NCBI GenBank assembly: GCA_003255025.1
Contig: QANY01004052.1
Coordinates: 620,001-684,000, forward strand
Reading direction: 5' to 3'
Source of the DNA: Datisca glomerata
Taxonomy: Eukaryota > Streptophyta > Magnoliopsida > Cucurbitales > Datiscaceae
Length of the DNA: 64,000 bases
Made by a program: the position numbers and the translations under genes. The notes under the pieces were generated by a model. The model saw only the letters and a program-made list of their open reading frames with translations, was not told where the DNA came from and did no database searches. Below are positions 12,185 through 23,564 of this stretch, piece by piece (position 1 is the stretch's first letter; the number at the start of each line of letters is the position of its first letter).

Positions 12185-14103
12185 AAAACAACATAGATAG
12201 CTAATTTACGGACGACACAAATTATGGAGTATTCTTCGGCAAGTATAATATGGTGAAATTAAGTCACTAAAAATCCTTATGGAATTCAATAAACATACAA
12301 CTGTTTAAAAAATTCAAATAACATGTGCTGCAATGGTGGAAACTAGGCATGATCGATAAACTTGATTATATTAGAATGACTATGTATGTGCCAGAAAAAG
12401 TGAAATATCATATATCATTATATTCATGCTGATGTTGCCTTCTTAGTGTCAAATATAAAAGTGAACGCTCATCTTACTAAGTTAACATCTATTTTAACTA
12501 CCAAAATGGGATAAGACAAGGATTAAAGAGTATCTTCTTCCTCTTTTAACAACAAGACTTATAGAAGTTGCATTTGAACTATGCAATGTCTGATATCTCA
12601 CTCATCTATTTCATTTAATTATTTCTATACAACAAAGCATTGTAAAATAAGGTATCAAGTAAAATACTATTGATATTTAGAAAGTTGAATAAACACAGAA
12701 AATTCAACTAGAACAATTTGTATATAGTTATGTCATCCATATATAGTTAGCCATAACCTTAAACACTATAATTAAGCATCTCCAAAATTCACTCAAGCAG
12801 ATTTTAATCGTTCAGAATCAACTGAGACATGAAAAATTAATCGCGTTGCCTAGCGTTCTGAATCAACTCAGACATTAAACATCTCCTAGCGTTCATAATC
12901 AACTCAGACATTAAGCATCTTCAAGATTCATTCACGTGCCCTAGCTTTTGATCGTTCACGAAGAGAGAAACACACATATTACAGACTAAAATTAACAAAA
13001 AATAGGGCAGTGAGAGAGATTGAAAGAAGAGCATACCTTTCTCGTGCCCTAGCTTCTAACCACGAAGGGAGAAACACACTTCATCGAGAAACCAGCTATT
13101 TCACAACCGTAGTGCCTTAAGTTGAAAGAGGGAAAAGAGAGAGAGAGAGAGAGAAATAGATAGATAGATAGAGAGAGAGGGAGAGAGAGAGAGAGAGAGG
13201 GGGAGAGAGAGAGATCACCGAAGACAGAGAGGGAGAGGAGGAATCGACCACGAATTTAAAGAGAGAGAAAGCGGGCGATGGAGAGAGAGCCTGGACGACG
13301 GACGCATAGAGATGAAGAAAGAGAGCTTGGAGGACGAAAAGAGAGAGAGGCTAGAAATTGGGGTTGAAATCGTTCGTGCCCTAGAGAAAAGAGTTTAAGC
13401 TTCTAAGCTTCAATGAAGCTTTCCACGAAGAAGTGGATAGGAAGCTTTGGTAGGTGAAAGCTTCCTTTGAAAGCTTTGGTGGGTGACTGGCTAAGCAGGT
13501 TCAAAGCCCTTAAATGCATCAAATGGCCTAGATCTATCTCAAAAGATCTGATGGCCTACGTTTACCCAGCATCAATGTTGGGAGAAAAACTCCTAGCACT
13601 GAAGTTTGACCCAAAAAACATTGGAATCCAAAAAGTTATGTGAATTCCGCAATACCTCTAGCAATGTACTCCACATTGTCCTTAGCAATTAGTTCATCAT
13701 ACTTATAAAAACCATAAAGGAAAAGTTGTTCATCATAAGTACTTTAGCTAATAACAAGCAATAGGATGATTACTTATAGGCAAATCAATAAATCGAACAA
13801 AGCATTTGTAAATGACAACAAATTCAATTCTGAATGAAAATATTTTCTTTCAAAGATGCATATATATATATATATATTTACACACACAAATAAGTAGGTA
13901 GAAACACTACATAATATTGTATTCTTAGAATGAGATCATAAGTAAATATTAAAATACACATGTAAAAATACGGGCAAGAATCCTATAAACTTATGTAGAA
14001 AAACAATTGTATCAGATAATAAGGTAATAGAAGAAACTCATATAGGTAAATGCTTCTCCTCAGCAAGAATAGCATTGTTCAACTTGATGCCATATCTGTC
14101 AAT
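12185..14103. repeat. tandem unit copy 1
   Basis: The shortest copy. It has the shortest AT tract and a GA tract with a run of five G. It carries private substitutions against copies 2 and 3. Confidence 0.95.
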
Positions 14104-15100
14104 AAAACAACATAGATAGCTAATTTACGGACGACACAAATTATGGAGTATTCTTCGGCAAGTATAATATGGTGAAATTAAGTCACTAAAAATCCTTATG
14201 GAATTCAATAAACATACAACTGTTTAAAAAATTCAAATAACATGTGCTGCAATGGTGGAAACTAGGCATGATCGATAAACTTGATTATATTAGAATGACT
14301 ATGTATGTGCCAGAAAAAGTGAAATATCATATATCATTATATTCATGCTGATGTTGCCTTCTTAGTGTCAAATATAAAAGTGAACGCTCATCTTACTAAG
14401 TTAACATCTATTTTAACTACCAAAATGGGATAAGACAAGGATTAAAGAGTATCTTCTTCCTCTTTTAACAACAAGACTTATAGAAGTTGCATTTGAACTA
14501 TGCAATGTCTGATATCTCACTCATCTATTTCATTTAATTATTTCTATACAACAAAGCATTGTAAAATAAGGTATCAAGTAAAATACTATTGATATTTAGA
14601 AAGTTGAATAAACACAGAAAATTCAACTAGAACAATTTGTATATAGTTATGTCATCCATATATAGTTAGCCATAACCTTAAACACTATAATTAAGCATCT
14701 CCAAAATTCACTCAAGCAGATTTTAATCGTTCAGAATCAACTGAGACATGAAAAATTAATCGCGTTGCCTAGCGTTCTGAATCAACTCAGACATTAAACA
14801 TCTCCTAGCGTTCATAATCAACTCAGACATTAAGCATCTTCAAGATTCATTCACGTGCCCTAGCTTTTGATCGTTCACGAAGAGAGAAACACACATATTA
14901 CAGACTAAAATTAACAAAAAATAGGGCAGTGAGAGAGATTGAAAGAAGAGCATACCTTTCTCGTGCCCTAGCTTCTAACCACGAAGGGAGAAACACACTT
15001 CATCGAGAAACCAGCTATTTCACAACCGTAGTGCCTTAAGTTGAAAGAGGGAAAAGAGAGAGAGAGAGAGAGAAATAGATAGATAGATAGAGAGAGAGGG

Positions 15101-15131
<31 letters not shown>

Positions 15132-16028
15132 GATCACCGAAGACAGAGAGGGAGAGGAGGAGTCGACCACGAATTCAAAGAGAGAGAAAGCGGGCGATGG
15201 AGAGAGAGCCTGGACGACGGACGCATAGAGATGAAGAAAGAGAGCTTGGAGGACGAAAAGAGAGAGAGGCTAGAAATTGGGGTTGAAATCGTTCGTGCCC
15301 TAGAGAAAAGAGTTTAAGCTTCTAAGCTTCAATGAAGCTTTCCATGAAGAAGTGGATAGGAAGCTTTGGTAGGTGAAAGCTTCCTTTGAAAGCTTCGGTG
15401 GGTGACTGGCTAAGCAGGTTCAAAGCCCTTAAATGCATCAAATGGCCTAGATCTATCTCAAAAGATCTGATGGCCTACGTTTACCCAGCATCAATGTTGG
15501 GAGAAAAACTCCTAGCACTGAAGTTTGACCCAAAAAACATTGGAATCCAAAAAGTTATGTGAATTCCGCAATACCTCTAGCAATGTACTCCACATTGTCC
15601 TTAGCAATTAGTTCATCATACTTATAAAAACCATAAAGGAAAAGTTGTTCATCATAAGTACTTTAGCTAATAACAAGCAATAGGATGATTACTTATAGGC
15701 AAATCAATAAATCGAACAAAGCATTTGTAAATGACAACAAATTCAATTCTGAATGAAAATATTTTCTTTCAAAGATGCATATATATATATATATATATAT
15801 ATTTACACACACAAATAAGTAGGTAGAAACACTACATAATATTGTATTCTTAGAATGAGATCATAAGTAAATATTAAAATACACATGTAAAAATACGGGC
15901 AAGAATCCTATAAACTTATGTAGAAAAACAATTGTATCAGATAATAAGGTAATAGAAGAAACTCATATAGGTAAATGCTTCTCCTCAGCAAGAATAGCAT
16001 TGTTCAACTTGATGCCATATCTGTCAAT
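14104..16028. repeat. tandem unit copy 2
   Basis: Near-identical to copy 3 in its interior. Its last ~100 bp match copy 1 rather than copy 3. Confidence 0.95.
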
Positions 16029-17025
16029 AAAACAACATAGATAGCTAATTTACGGACGACACAAATTATGGAGTATTCTTCGGCAAGTATAATATGGTGA
16101 AATTAAGTCACTAAAAATCCTTATGGAATTCAATAAACATACAACTGTTTAAAAAATTCAAATAACATGTGCTGCAATGGTGGAAACTAGGCATGATCGA
16201 TAAACTTGATTATATTAGAATGACTATGTATGTGCCAGAAAAAGTGAAATATCATATATCATTATATTCATGCTGATGTTGCCTTCTTAGTGTCAAATAT
16301 AAAAGTGAACGCTCATCTTACTAAGTTAACATCTATTTTAACTACCAAAATGGGATAAGACAAGGATTAAAGAGTATCTTCTTCCTCTTTTAACAACAAG
16401 ACTTATAGAAGTTGCATTTGAACTATGCAATGTCTGATATCTCACTCATCTATTTCATTTAATTATTTCTATACAACAAAGCATTGTAAAATAAGGTATC
16501 AAGTAAAATACTATTGATATTTAGAAAGTTGAATAAACACAGAAAATTCAACTAGAACAATTTGTATATAGTTATGTCATCCATATATAGTTAGCCATAA
16601 CCTTAAACACTATAATTAAGCATCTCCAAAATTCACTCAAGCAGATTTTAATCGTTCAGAATCAACTGAGACATGAAAAATTAATCGCGTTGCCTAGCGT
16701 TCTGAATCAACTCAGACATTAAACATCTCCTAGCGTTCATAATCAACTCAGACATTAAGCATCTTCAAGATTCATTCACGTGCCCTAGCTTTTGATCGTT
16801 CACGAAGAGAGAAACACACATATTACAGACTAAAATTAACAAAAAATAGGGCAGTGAGAGAGATTGAAAGAAGAGCATACCTTTCTCGTGCCCTAGCTTC
16901 TAACCACGAAGGGAGAAACACACTTCATCGAGAAACCAGCTATTTCACAACCGTAGTGCCTTAAGTTGAAAGAGGGAAAAGAGAGAGAGAGAGAGAGAAA
17001 TAGATAGATAGATAGAGAGAGAGGG

Positions 17026-17056
<31 letters not shown>

Positions 17057-17952
17057 GATCACCGAAGACAGAGAGGGAGAGGAGGAGTCGACCACGAATT
17101 CAAAGAGAGAGAAAGCGGGCGATGGAGAGAGAGCCTGGACGACGGACGCATAGAGATGAAGAAAGAGAGCTTGGAGGACGAAAAGAGAGAGAGGCTAGAA
17201 ATTGGGGTTGAAATCGTTCGTGCCCTAGAGAAAAGAGTTTAAGCTTCTAAGCTTCAATGAAGCTTTCCATGAAGAAGTGGATAGGAAGCTTTGGTAGGTG
17301 AAAGCTTCCTTTGAAAGCTTCGGTGGGTGACTGGCTAAGCAGGTTCAAAGCCCTTAAATGCATCAAATGGCCTAGATCTATCTCAAAAGATCTGATGGCC
17401 TACGTTTACCCAGCATCAATGTTGGGAGAAAAACTCCTAGCACTGAAGTTTGACCCAAAAAACATTGGAATCCAAAAAGTTATGTGAATTCCGCAATACC
17501 TCTAGCAATGTACTCCACATTGTCCTTAGCAATTAGTTCATCATACTTATAAAAACCATAAAGGAAAAGTTGTTCATCATAAGTACTTTAGCTAATAACA
17601 AGCAATAGGATGATTACTTATAGGCAAATCAATAAATCGAACAAAGCATTTGTAAATGACAACAAATTCAATTCTGAATGAAAATATTTTCTTTCAAAGA
17701 TGCATATATATATATATATATATATATTTACACACACAAATAAGTAGGTAGAAACACTACATAATATTGTATTCTTAGAATGAGATCATAAGTAAATATT
17801 AAAATACACATGTAAAAATACGGGCAAGAATCCTATAAACTTATGTAGAAAAACAATATATCAGATAATAAGGTAAAAGAAGAAACTCATATAGGTAAAT
17901 GCTTCTCCTCAGCAAGAATAACTTTGTTCAACTTGATGCCATATCTGTCAAT
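16029..17952. repeat. tandem unit copy 3
   Basis: Interior like copy 2. Its tail (about 17,858-17,930) carries a short deletion and substitutions (for example AATAACTTTG in place of AATAGCATTG) absent from the other two, as expected if it retains the ancestral right flank. Confidence 0.95.
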
Positions 17953-19334
17953 AAAACAAATAAGCGTGGATTTAGATTATGGAACTTGTGATCACAAAAA
18001 AAAAACTAAACCAATGCAACATATATGAACCATAAACATCGATATAATCTCAAAATAAACAAGTAAAAGGAAAATAAACAATGAGACAAAAATATGCACT
18101 TCTGCATGAACTTAATCATGAGAATCATATACCAATAAAGTTTGTATTATCTTAACATAAATAACTAGCCTCTTAAAGTCAAAATCTCTATCATTCTCCA
18201 CATTTTCTTCCATCTTACAAGAAATTAAATATCACCCACTAAAGGGAAAAGGAAATAAAATTCATTTAGATATGGTTCTTTGTAAGCGTTTCTTAGCAAT
18301 GGAACTCAGAGAAATGAATTCAGAAAATAACAAATAGAAAAATATGTAATGTTCAACTCAAAAAGCTCAGATCCAAACCAAAGAATGCTCATTTTCATCA
18401 ATTCATTCTGAGCTACAAAGCGGAGCCTAAGAATTTGAATAAAAAAACCAAAGTAAAAGCAATATATATGAAAAGGAGTTCACTTTTGCAAGAAATCTTC
18501 ATCGACAATATCTTATTTTTCCTTTGCAATATCTTCCTTATTCTTGTAATTTTGCTAAAATGGTCAAAGAACATTCTTGTTTCTGAAGGGTATGAATATG
18601 AGATTCAGATTGATGTGCTTATCTTCATCGCAAATAGAGAGTTGNGGGAGAGAGAGATGACTTTGTTGCTCAACCACCAGAGAGAAAATAACTTTACGTT
18701 TCAATCTTATGGATAGAAAGGAACTTCATAAGATGGAAACGACGAGGCTTCAATGATGACAAGATGTAGCAACGATATGCTGTGGTGACGGTGGGTTGTG
18801 GCTATGATGTTCTCTTCTACGATGAACCTAGCCTTAGTTCTATGTTTTTGAAAGAGAGAGAGAGAAGCTAATTGAGAGAGACAACTCTCTCTTCTTCGAC
18901 GAACCTAGCCCTAGCTTCTATTTTTTATCTTTTGAGAAAGAGAAGAGAGACGGATAAGCTAATAGAGGGAGGTAATGAGAAAGCAAAAAGCTAAGCAATA
19001 CCCTTTTTCACTTAAAATCTACTCCCCCTTTTCTTATTCTAAGTCCCACTTTTATTTTGAAATTTTCACGACGTTATATGCACACACCGTCATAAAAAAT
19101 AGATGGCACTTTATAAACACCGTCATAAAATATCACTTTCTCTTGCAAAGTTCCGTTATACTACCCTCGTAAAATATAACAGATTCCTTCTTATGACGTT
19201 ATGAATTATTACCGCATGATTACCAAACAATTTTGCAATGATAAATAATTAATAATACAATTATGACACCATCAAAACAAACCGTCGTCTATACTTTTTA
19301 CCTATCGTCATTAAAGGTCAAATTTCTAGTAGTG
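17953..19334. mobile_element. right end of a CACTA-like non-autonomous element
   Basis: The block ends in TCTAGTAGTG, the reverse complement of a CACTACTAGA terminus. The last ~300 bp contain repeated GACG / CGTCAT motifs in both orientations (about 19,068-19,315), the usual subterminal pattern of CACTA elements. Purine microsatellites and two ~85-bp related segments (18,811-18,888 and 18,889-18,975, both containing GAACCTAGCC) lie inside, resembling a minus-strand 5' leader. No left terminus was found, so the upstream limit is unknown and the triplicated block may belong to the same element. One undetermined base (N) is at 18,645. Confidence 0.55.
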
Positions 19335-19335
19335 T

Positions 19336-19945
19336 TAAACCTCTTTAACTTGAGCTTAGATGCTTATTCTTGAACTTGATCTTTAAGATCTCGATGATGA
19401 GTTTGAGCTAAACCTGCATCAAGAGTTAGACTCTGAGCTTGAGCTCAAACTATAGCTAAACCTGTTTAACTTGAGCTCGGATACTTGTTCTCGACGTTGT
19501 TGATCATGAGCTTGAGCTCAATATGCATCAAGAGCTAGAATTTGAGTTTGACCTCAAACAAGAGCTAAACCTCTTCAACTTGAGCTTGAATTTATGTTCT
19601 TGAGTTTGGACTTTAAGACCGTAATCATGAGCTAGAGCTCAACTTGAACCAAGAGCTAGAAATTGAGCTTGAGCTAAAACTAGATGTAACCTCTTTAACT
19701 TGAGCTCAAAGACTTGTTCTTGAGCTTGATCTTGAAGACCTCGATCATGAGATTGATTGAGCTCGATCTAGATCCATAGCATGATTTAGATGTTAATCTT
19801 GAGTCTGAATTATAATTAGGCCTCTTTAACTTGAGCTCGAAGACTTGCTCTTGAGTTTTTGCTTAAAGACCTCGATCATGAGCTCGACCTTGATCTGTAC
19901 CATGATTTAGATGTTGAGCTTGAGCTCAAACTATAGCTTAAGTAA
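19336..19945. repeat. ~110-130-bp minisatellite rich in GAGCTC
   Basis: About five diverged units begin with AACCTCTTTAACTTGAGCTC-like sequence near 19,337, 19,457, 19,567, 19,688 and 19,816. Each contains several TTGAGCTC or GAGCTTGAG words and a GATCATGAG word. The array abuts the CACTA-like terminus. Confidence 0.8.
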
Positions 19946-20372
19946 GGGTTTCCCTTAAAGCCTTTTACCTAGCTCGGGTGCTTAAGTTAAATCTTTCATG
20001 GGGACCTTCTGCCAAGCTTGGGGGCTTAGATCAAGGCTTCGTGGGTCTTAGATAGTCACTTAAAATAAACTCCTAGGAGCCCAAATGCCAGTTTGCATAT
20101 ATTCCTCTTCTACTAGGGTTAACTTTTCTCATTTTAGAGATCTTTACTAGATATGTTACGATTTTTTAATGAGATCATTTTAGTCCCAGCTTAGCATTAG
20201 CCTCTCAAAATAAAAATTCATTTTTAAAGGGATGATCCTAAAGTTCCATCATTATTATGAGTTCCATATATGGAACTTGAATCTTAGATGTACTCTTGGA
20301 ACAAAAAAAGTGTGTTGGTGAAGATTTAGAAATCACATACCACAAAACCAAGTAGAAAATAGTTCCAGATGA

Positions 20373-20389
20373 CCTATAGAAGGCACCAA
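20373..20389 (-). other. possible Ty3/gypsy LTR-interior junction motif
   Basis: On the minus strand this reads TTGGTGCCTTCTATAGG, close to the TTGGCGCCGTCTGTGGG sequence found just inside the 5' LTR of many plant gypsy elements. If real, the LTR would lie at higher coordinates (about 20,400-21,200) and the interior at lower ones. No second LTR and no gypsy protein were seen, so this is weak. Confidence 0.25.
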
Positions 20390-20929
20390 CTATTAATGCT
20401 AAAATATAACGCGTTACATGCTCCACCTTGAACAACTTGATCACCTGCACACAAAGGAAGACAAGAAGCTCAAGGATAAATTCACAACAGTGGGGTGGGG
20501 ATCTTGCCAAAGAGCCTTCAATGTCTTAAGTAAGTATTTATGTAAAACTTAACATAGAAGAGTTAAGGCCGAGCTGAACTTACCTCTCCAAAGAGTTGGA
20601 GGGGGTATTTCTAGAGGAAACAAACCTTGATATAACTTATGTAATAAGCTTTAAGAATATTCTCTTATCTCTTGATTAGTTTGAAGAGAGGTGCATTAAA
20701 TGCGACTTGACCCGAGCTGACATAAAGGAGATGCTTCTGATAGGAGGGTGATAATTGGGACATAAAGATGAAGTGGTCACTAATTAGAGGCCATGCTTGA
20801 TATTCTTTGGGTGATAATGATGATGTTGATCTGATATACGTGGTGCTGACATGGTAAGGACATGCATTGTGGTGGTCCATTCACCTCCCGCCGTGTGAAA
20901 GATTTCCTGACATCCCAATCATGGCCAAA

Positions 20930-21190
20930 CATATCATGGTCTATCCAGCCTGACTTGATCTACCCCACATGGTTTGGTATACTTGACTTGACTTGCTCCA
21001 TCTGACATGAACTGCTCTATTCCACTTGGTCTGTCTACTTGACTTGACTTGATCCACCCCACTTGGTATGTTGTAGTTGACTTGACTTTATCCACTAACT
21101 TGACCTGCTTTGCTTCATTTGGCCTGGTTTATTTGACTTGACCCGGTACACCCCACTTGACTGGTCTACTCGAGATGAGACTCAAGTACT
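20930..21190. repeat. degenerate CTTGACTTGA-rich repeat
   Basis: Words such as TACTTGACTTGACTTG and CCACCCCACTTGG recur irregularly about every 25-60 bp. The surrounding DNA from 19,946 to 21,280 holds no supported gene. Confidence 0.55.
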
Positions 21191-21279
21191 GAGATTCATG
21201 ATCTGGTATATTGGAAAGAATATCTCATGAGCTGAGATTCATGATTATGTACATCGGGCACACATATGTGTCTTTTTAG

Positions 21280-22196
21280 AAAATACCTTTTGCTCAACTA
21301 GGGATTCATTTTAGGCATCCATGTCCCCATTTGCATCATCAAAATGGTAAGAATGGAAAAAAAACATAGGAAAATTGTATAAACATGCTTACTCATCTTA
21401 GGCCAAGCAAAACTGCCAATTACATTCTAATGGGAGGCATTTCACACATCTGTTTACATAAAAACAGGTTGCCTTATTCTGTTTTTCAAAATGAATCTCC
21501 TTTTGAATTGCTCTATTCAAACTTACCATACCTAAACTTCTTAAAAATATTTGGTTGTTCATGCTTTCTATTTATCAGACCCTACAACACATACAAATTC
21601 CAATATCATACAGTTAAATATGCCTTTTTAGGGTACTCTAATAATCACAAAGGTTACAAATGTTTTGATCCAAAATCTAACAGAATGTATATATGAGTTA
21701 GTGTTTCACTCAATGAAATAGGCTTTCCATATCAGTCATTAACATCTATAAAACATTTATTTCCAAACACTGTTAATAATCATTTATTTTCCTTCTCATA
21801 TACTCTACCTTTGTTTCCAAACACTGTCAATCATGCTCTCTAAGACTTACAAAGTGATACCACCTCATCTTTAAGTTGTAGTGTTGAAGAAAACTCTTCT
21901 AATTCTCAGTCTGTTAATATGCCAAAGGAACATGTACAAACTTCTGACACTCACTCTCATTCTTCTATTCTAATGACAACTATTCAATTCCTCTAATAAT
22001 GCTCCCTTTGTTTATTCTGAATCACATACACTTACACCTTCAAAGCATGATCTTATACCTTTTACTTCTTCTGATCATTCACATTCTCAAAACATATTGC
22101 ATCCTTTAAAACAATGAGCCTTTTGCACATTCACTTCACCCTATGATCACTAGATCAAAATACGAGATTTTCAAACCCAAAACTTCATCTTCTACT
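21280..22196 (+). pseudogene. Copia-1, integrase part left of the CACTA-1 insertion
   Basis: Frames from 21,280 give the end of a Copia integrase core. An ORF at 21,385-21,696 carries RLPYSVFQNESPFELLY and FLKIFGCSCF, followed by YAFLGYSNNHKGYKCFDP, all diagnostic of the integrase C-terminal region. Downstream is Ser/Thr/Pro-rich linker DNA ending in MITRSKYEIF at about 22,144-22,173, the usual bridge to the reverse transcriptase. CACTA-1 interrupts it three bases after ACT at 22,194-22,196, and the reverse transcriptase resumes at 36,582. The 5' half (LTR, gag, protease) is missing left of about 21,280. Frameshifts and stops are present. Confidence 0.85.
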
Positions 22197-22868
22197 CACT
22201 ACAAGAAAATCCGGTATTTAATTGACGGTTATTAAAAACCGTAAAAAAATAATAGTGATTTTCGACAGTTTATAGTGGCTTTCAAAATAGCATATAATTA
22301 TCGACGAGACTATTTAACGTAAAAAAGTGTCAATAATCATTTCCCACCATGCTGAAATTTTATTTGGCGCTATAAATTTAACTATTTTTGACAAACATTG
22401 ATAAAAGTAATTGTTTTATAATTCATTTTTGACTTTCACTTGATTCCGTTGAAAAATGAGCTACTATTTTTTGTTTTATTAACCATAGCGTTGACAATAA
22501 AAACCTGTTCAATTTCTTTTATTTATTTTGATCAATAAAATCATCAAAATTAAGTTAAAGACACGGTACCCTTTTCTTCCCTATACAAACCTAACCACTC
22601 TCTTGCACATGACAAGAGTGGTTGCCTGGGGTTCGAGCCTTCCCTCCCTCACAGTTAAAATTTTTTTGTTAACATAACAGATTTCATTATCTTTATTCAT
22701 ATCATTGAATTAGTAATGCATTGAAGTCATACGTCAATCCAACATTTTCTAAAATTACATCCAATTCATTAATCCATACATTTTTTTCGATATTCAAATC
22801 CATTATGACCTCCCTCCATCCCTCTCTCCCTTTGAATGGAGAGCATCTCGACTTTCTATCAAGTATCA

Positions 22869-22870
22869 AT

Positions 22871-22910
<40 letters not shown>
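22869..22910. repeat. (AT)n microsatellite at left edge of the viral fragment
   Basis: About 20 AT dinucleotides followed by a few CA repeats. Virus-like coding sequence begins within about 25 bp. A shorter AT run (about 26,475-26,488) marks the other edge. Confidence 0.9.
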
Positions 22911-22914
<4 letters not shown>

Positions 22915-22929
22915 CTATTTATTTTAATA

Positions 22930-23564
22930 TTTATCCGAATTTAAGTATTGCACTATCTGACAACAATCTAGCCAAAGTACTTGAACATAGAGTTCAATCA
23001 CATGGCTATGATTATCTTCCAGGATCGTCTCCCTTTGCTATCCTCTTTAGGATTCATCTTAAGGTTTTGACAACCTTGAATCCCTATACCAGAAAGCAAA
23101 GTGAACAAGGACATACTGTCCTGATTGATACTAATCTGTTTAATAGCCAAGTGGTTGTTCCTCGCATGATTCCCTGGTCTGACATCACCTTTCCTGACAC
23201 CTGGTAAATTCCCCAGGCTGTCCCTACCAGACCTGTCATCCGACAATCCCTTGATGATGTCATCCAAACTCATGGTGGCAACGTCTATCTTCATTTTCAG
23301 AAACCACCTCTGCCTCTGACTAGAAGCCCTTCTAGTCTCAGCTGTCATAGTATACCTCCTTATCAGGTGGAAATCCTCGAATCTTCTCGGGCCTCTTTCA
23401 CTGAACCTCATGGATCAGAGGAATCTGATCATTCTTTTCCCCCGGAGGATCAGATCAGAGGAATTCACATCAGCGAAAATCAAATTCTTCATGGTGTTTA
23501 TGAATCCACCATAAATAGAAGGCCAATGAGCCCAACCGCAAGTGACATGCAATTCAACATTTAG
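22930..23564 (+). pseudogene. viral movement-protein-like region, partial
   Basis: Two overlapping frames (to 23,207, and 23,208-23,562) encode the C-terminal half of a movement-like domain, with MIPWSDITFP near the end of the first part, and then a proline/serine-rich linker. In caulimovirids this domain builds tubules for cell-to-cell movement. Here it starts abruptly next to the AT microsatellite and is broken by a stop near 23,205, so it is truncated and inactive. Confidence 0.6.

Larger units (their letters stand above)
12185..17952. repeat. 1.92-kb unit in three tandem copies
   Basis: The sequence starting AAAACAACATAGATAGC repeats at 12,185, 14,104 and 16,029, giving copies of 1,919, 1,925 and 1,924 bp that are almost identical. 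Length differences sit mainly in the (GA)n and (AT)n tracts. Copies 2 and 3 share substitutions absent from copy 1 (for example TTTCCATGAAG against TTTCCACGAAG). The last ~100 bp of copy 3 differ from the matching ends of copies 1 and 2. There is no long open frame on either strand. On the minus strand each unit looks like a pyrimidine-rich leader followed by a possible splice donor. The block leads into a CACTA-like terminus at 19,334, so it may be the interior of that element. Confidence 0.95.

Noticed and set aside
3400..12200. Terminal inverted repeats for a complete MULE
   Set aside because: I looked for matching ends around both genes and could not find a convincing pair, so no element boundary is claimed.
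18645..18645. Undetermined base as a possible assembly join
   Set aside because: Unlike 39,485 there is no duplicated or discordant sequence next to it; it sits beside a (GA)n tract and is probably a base-call problem.
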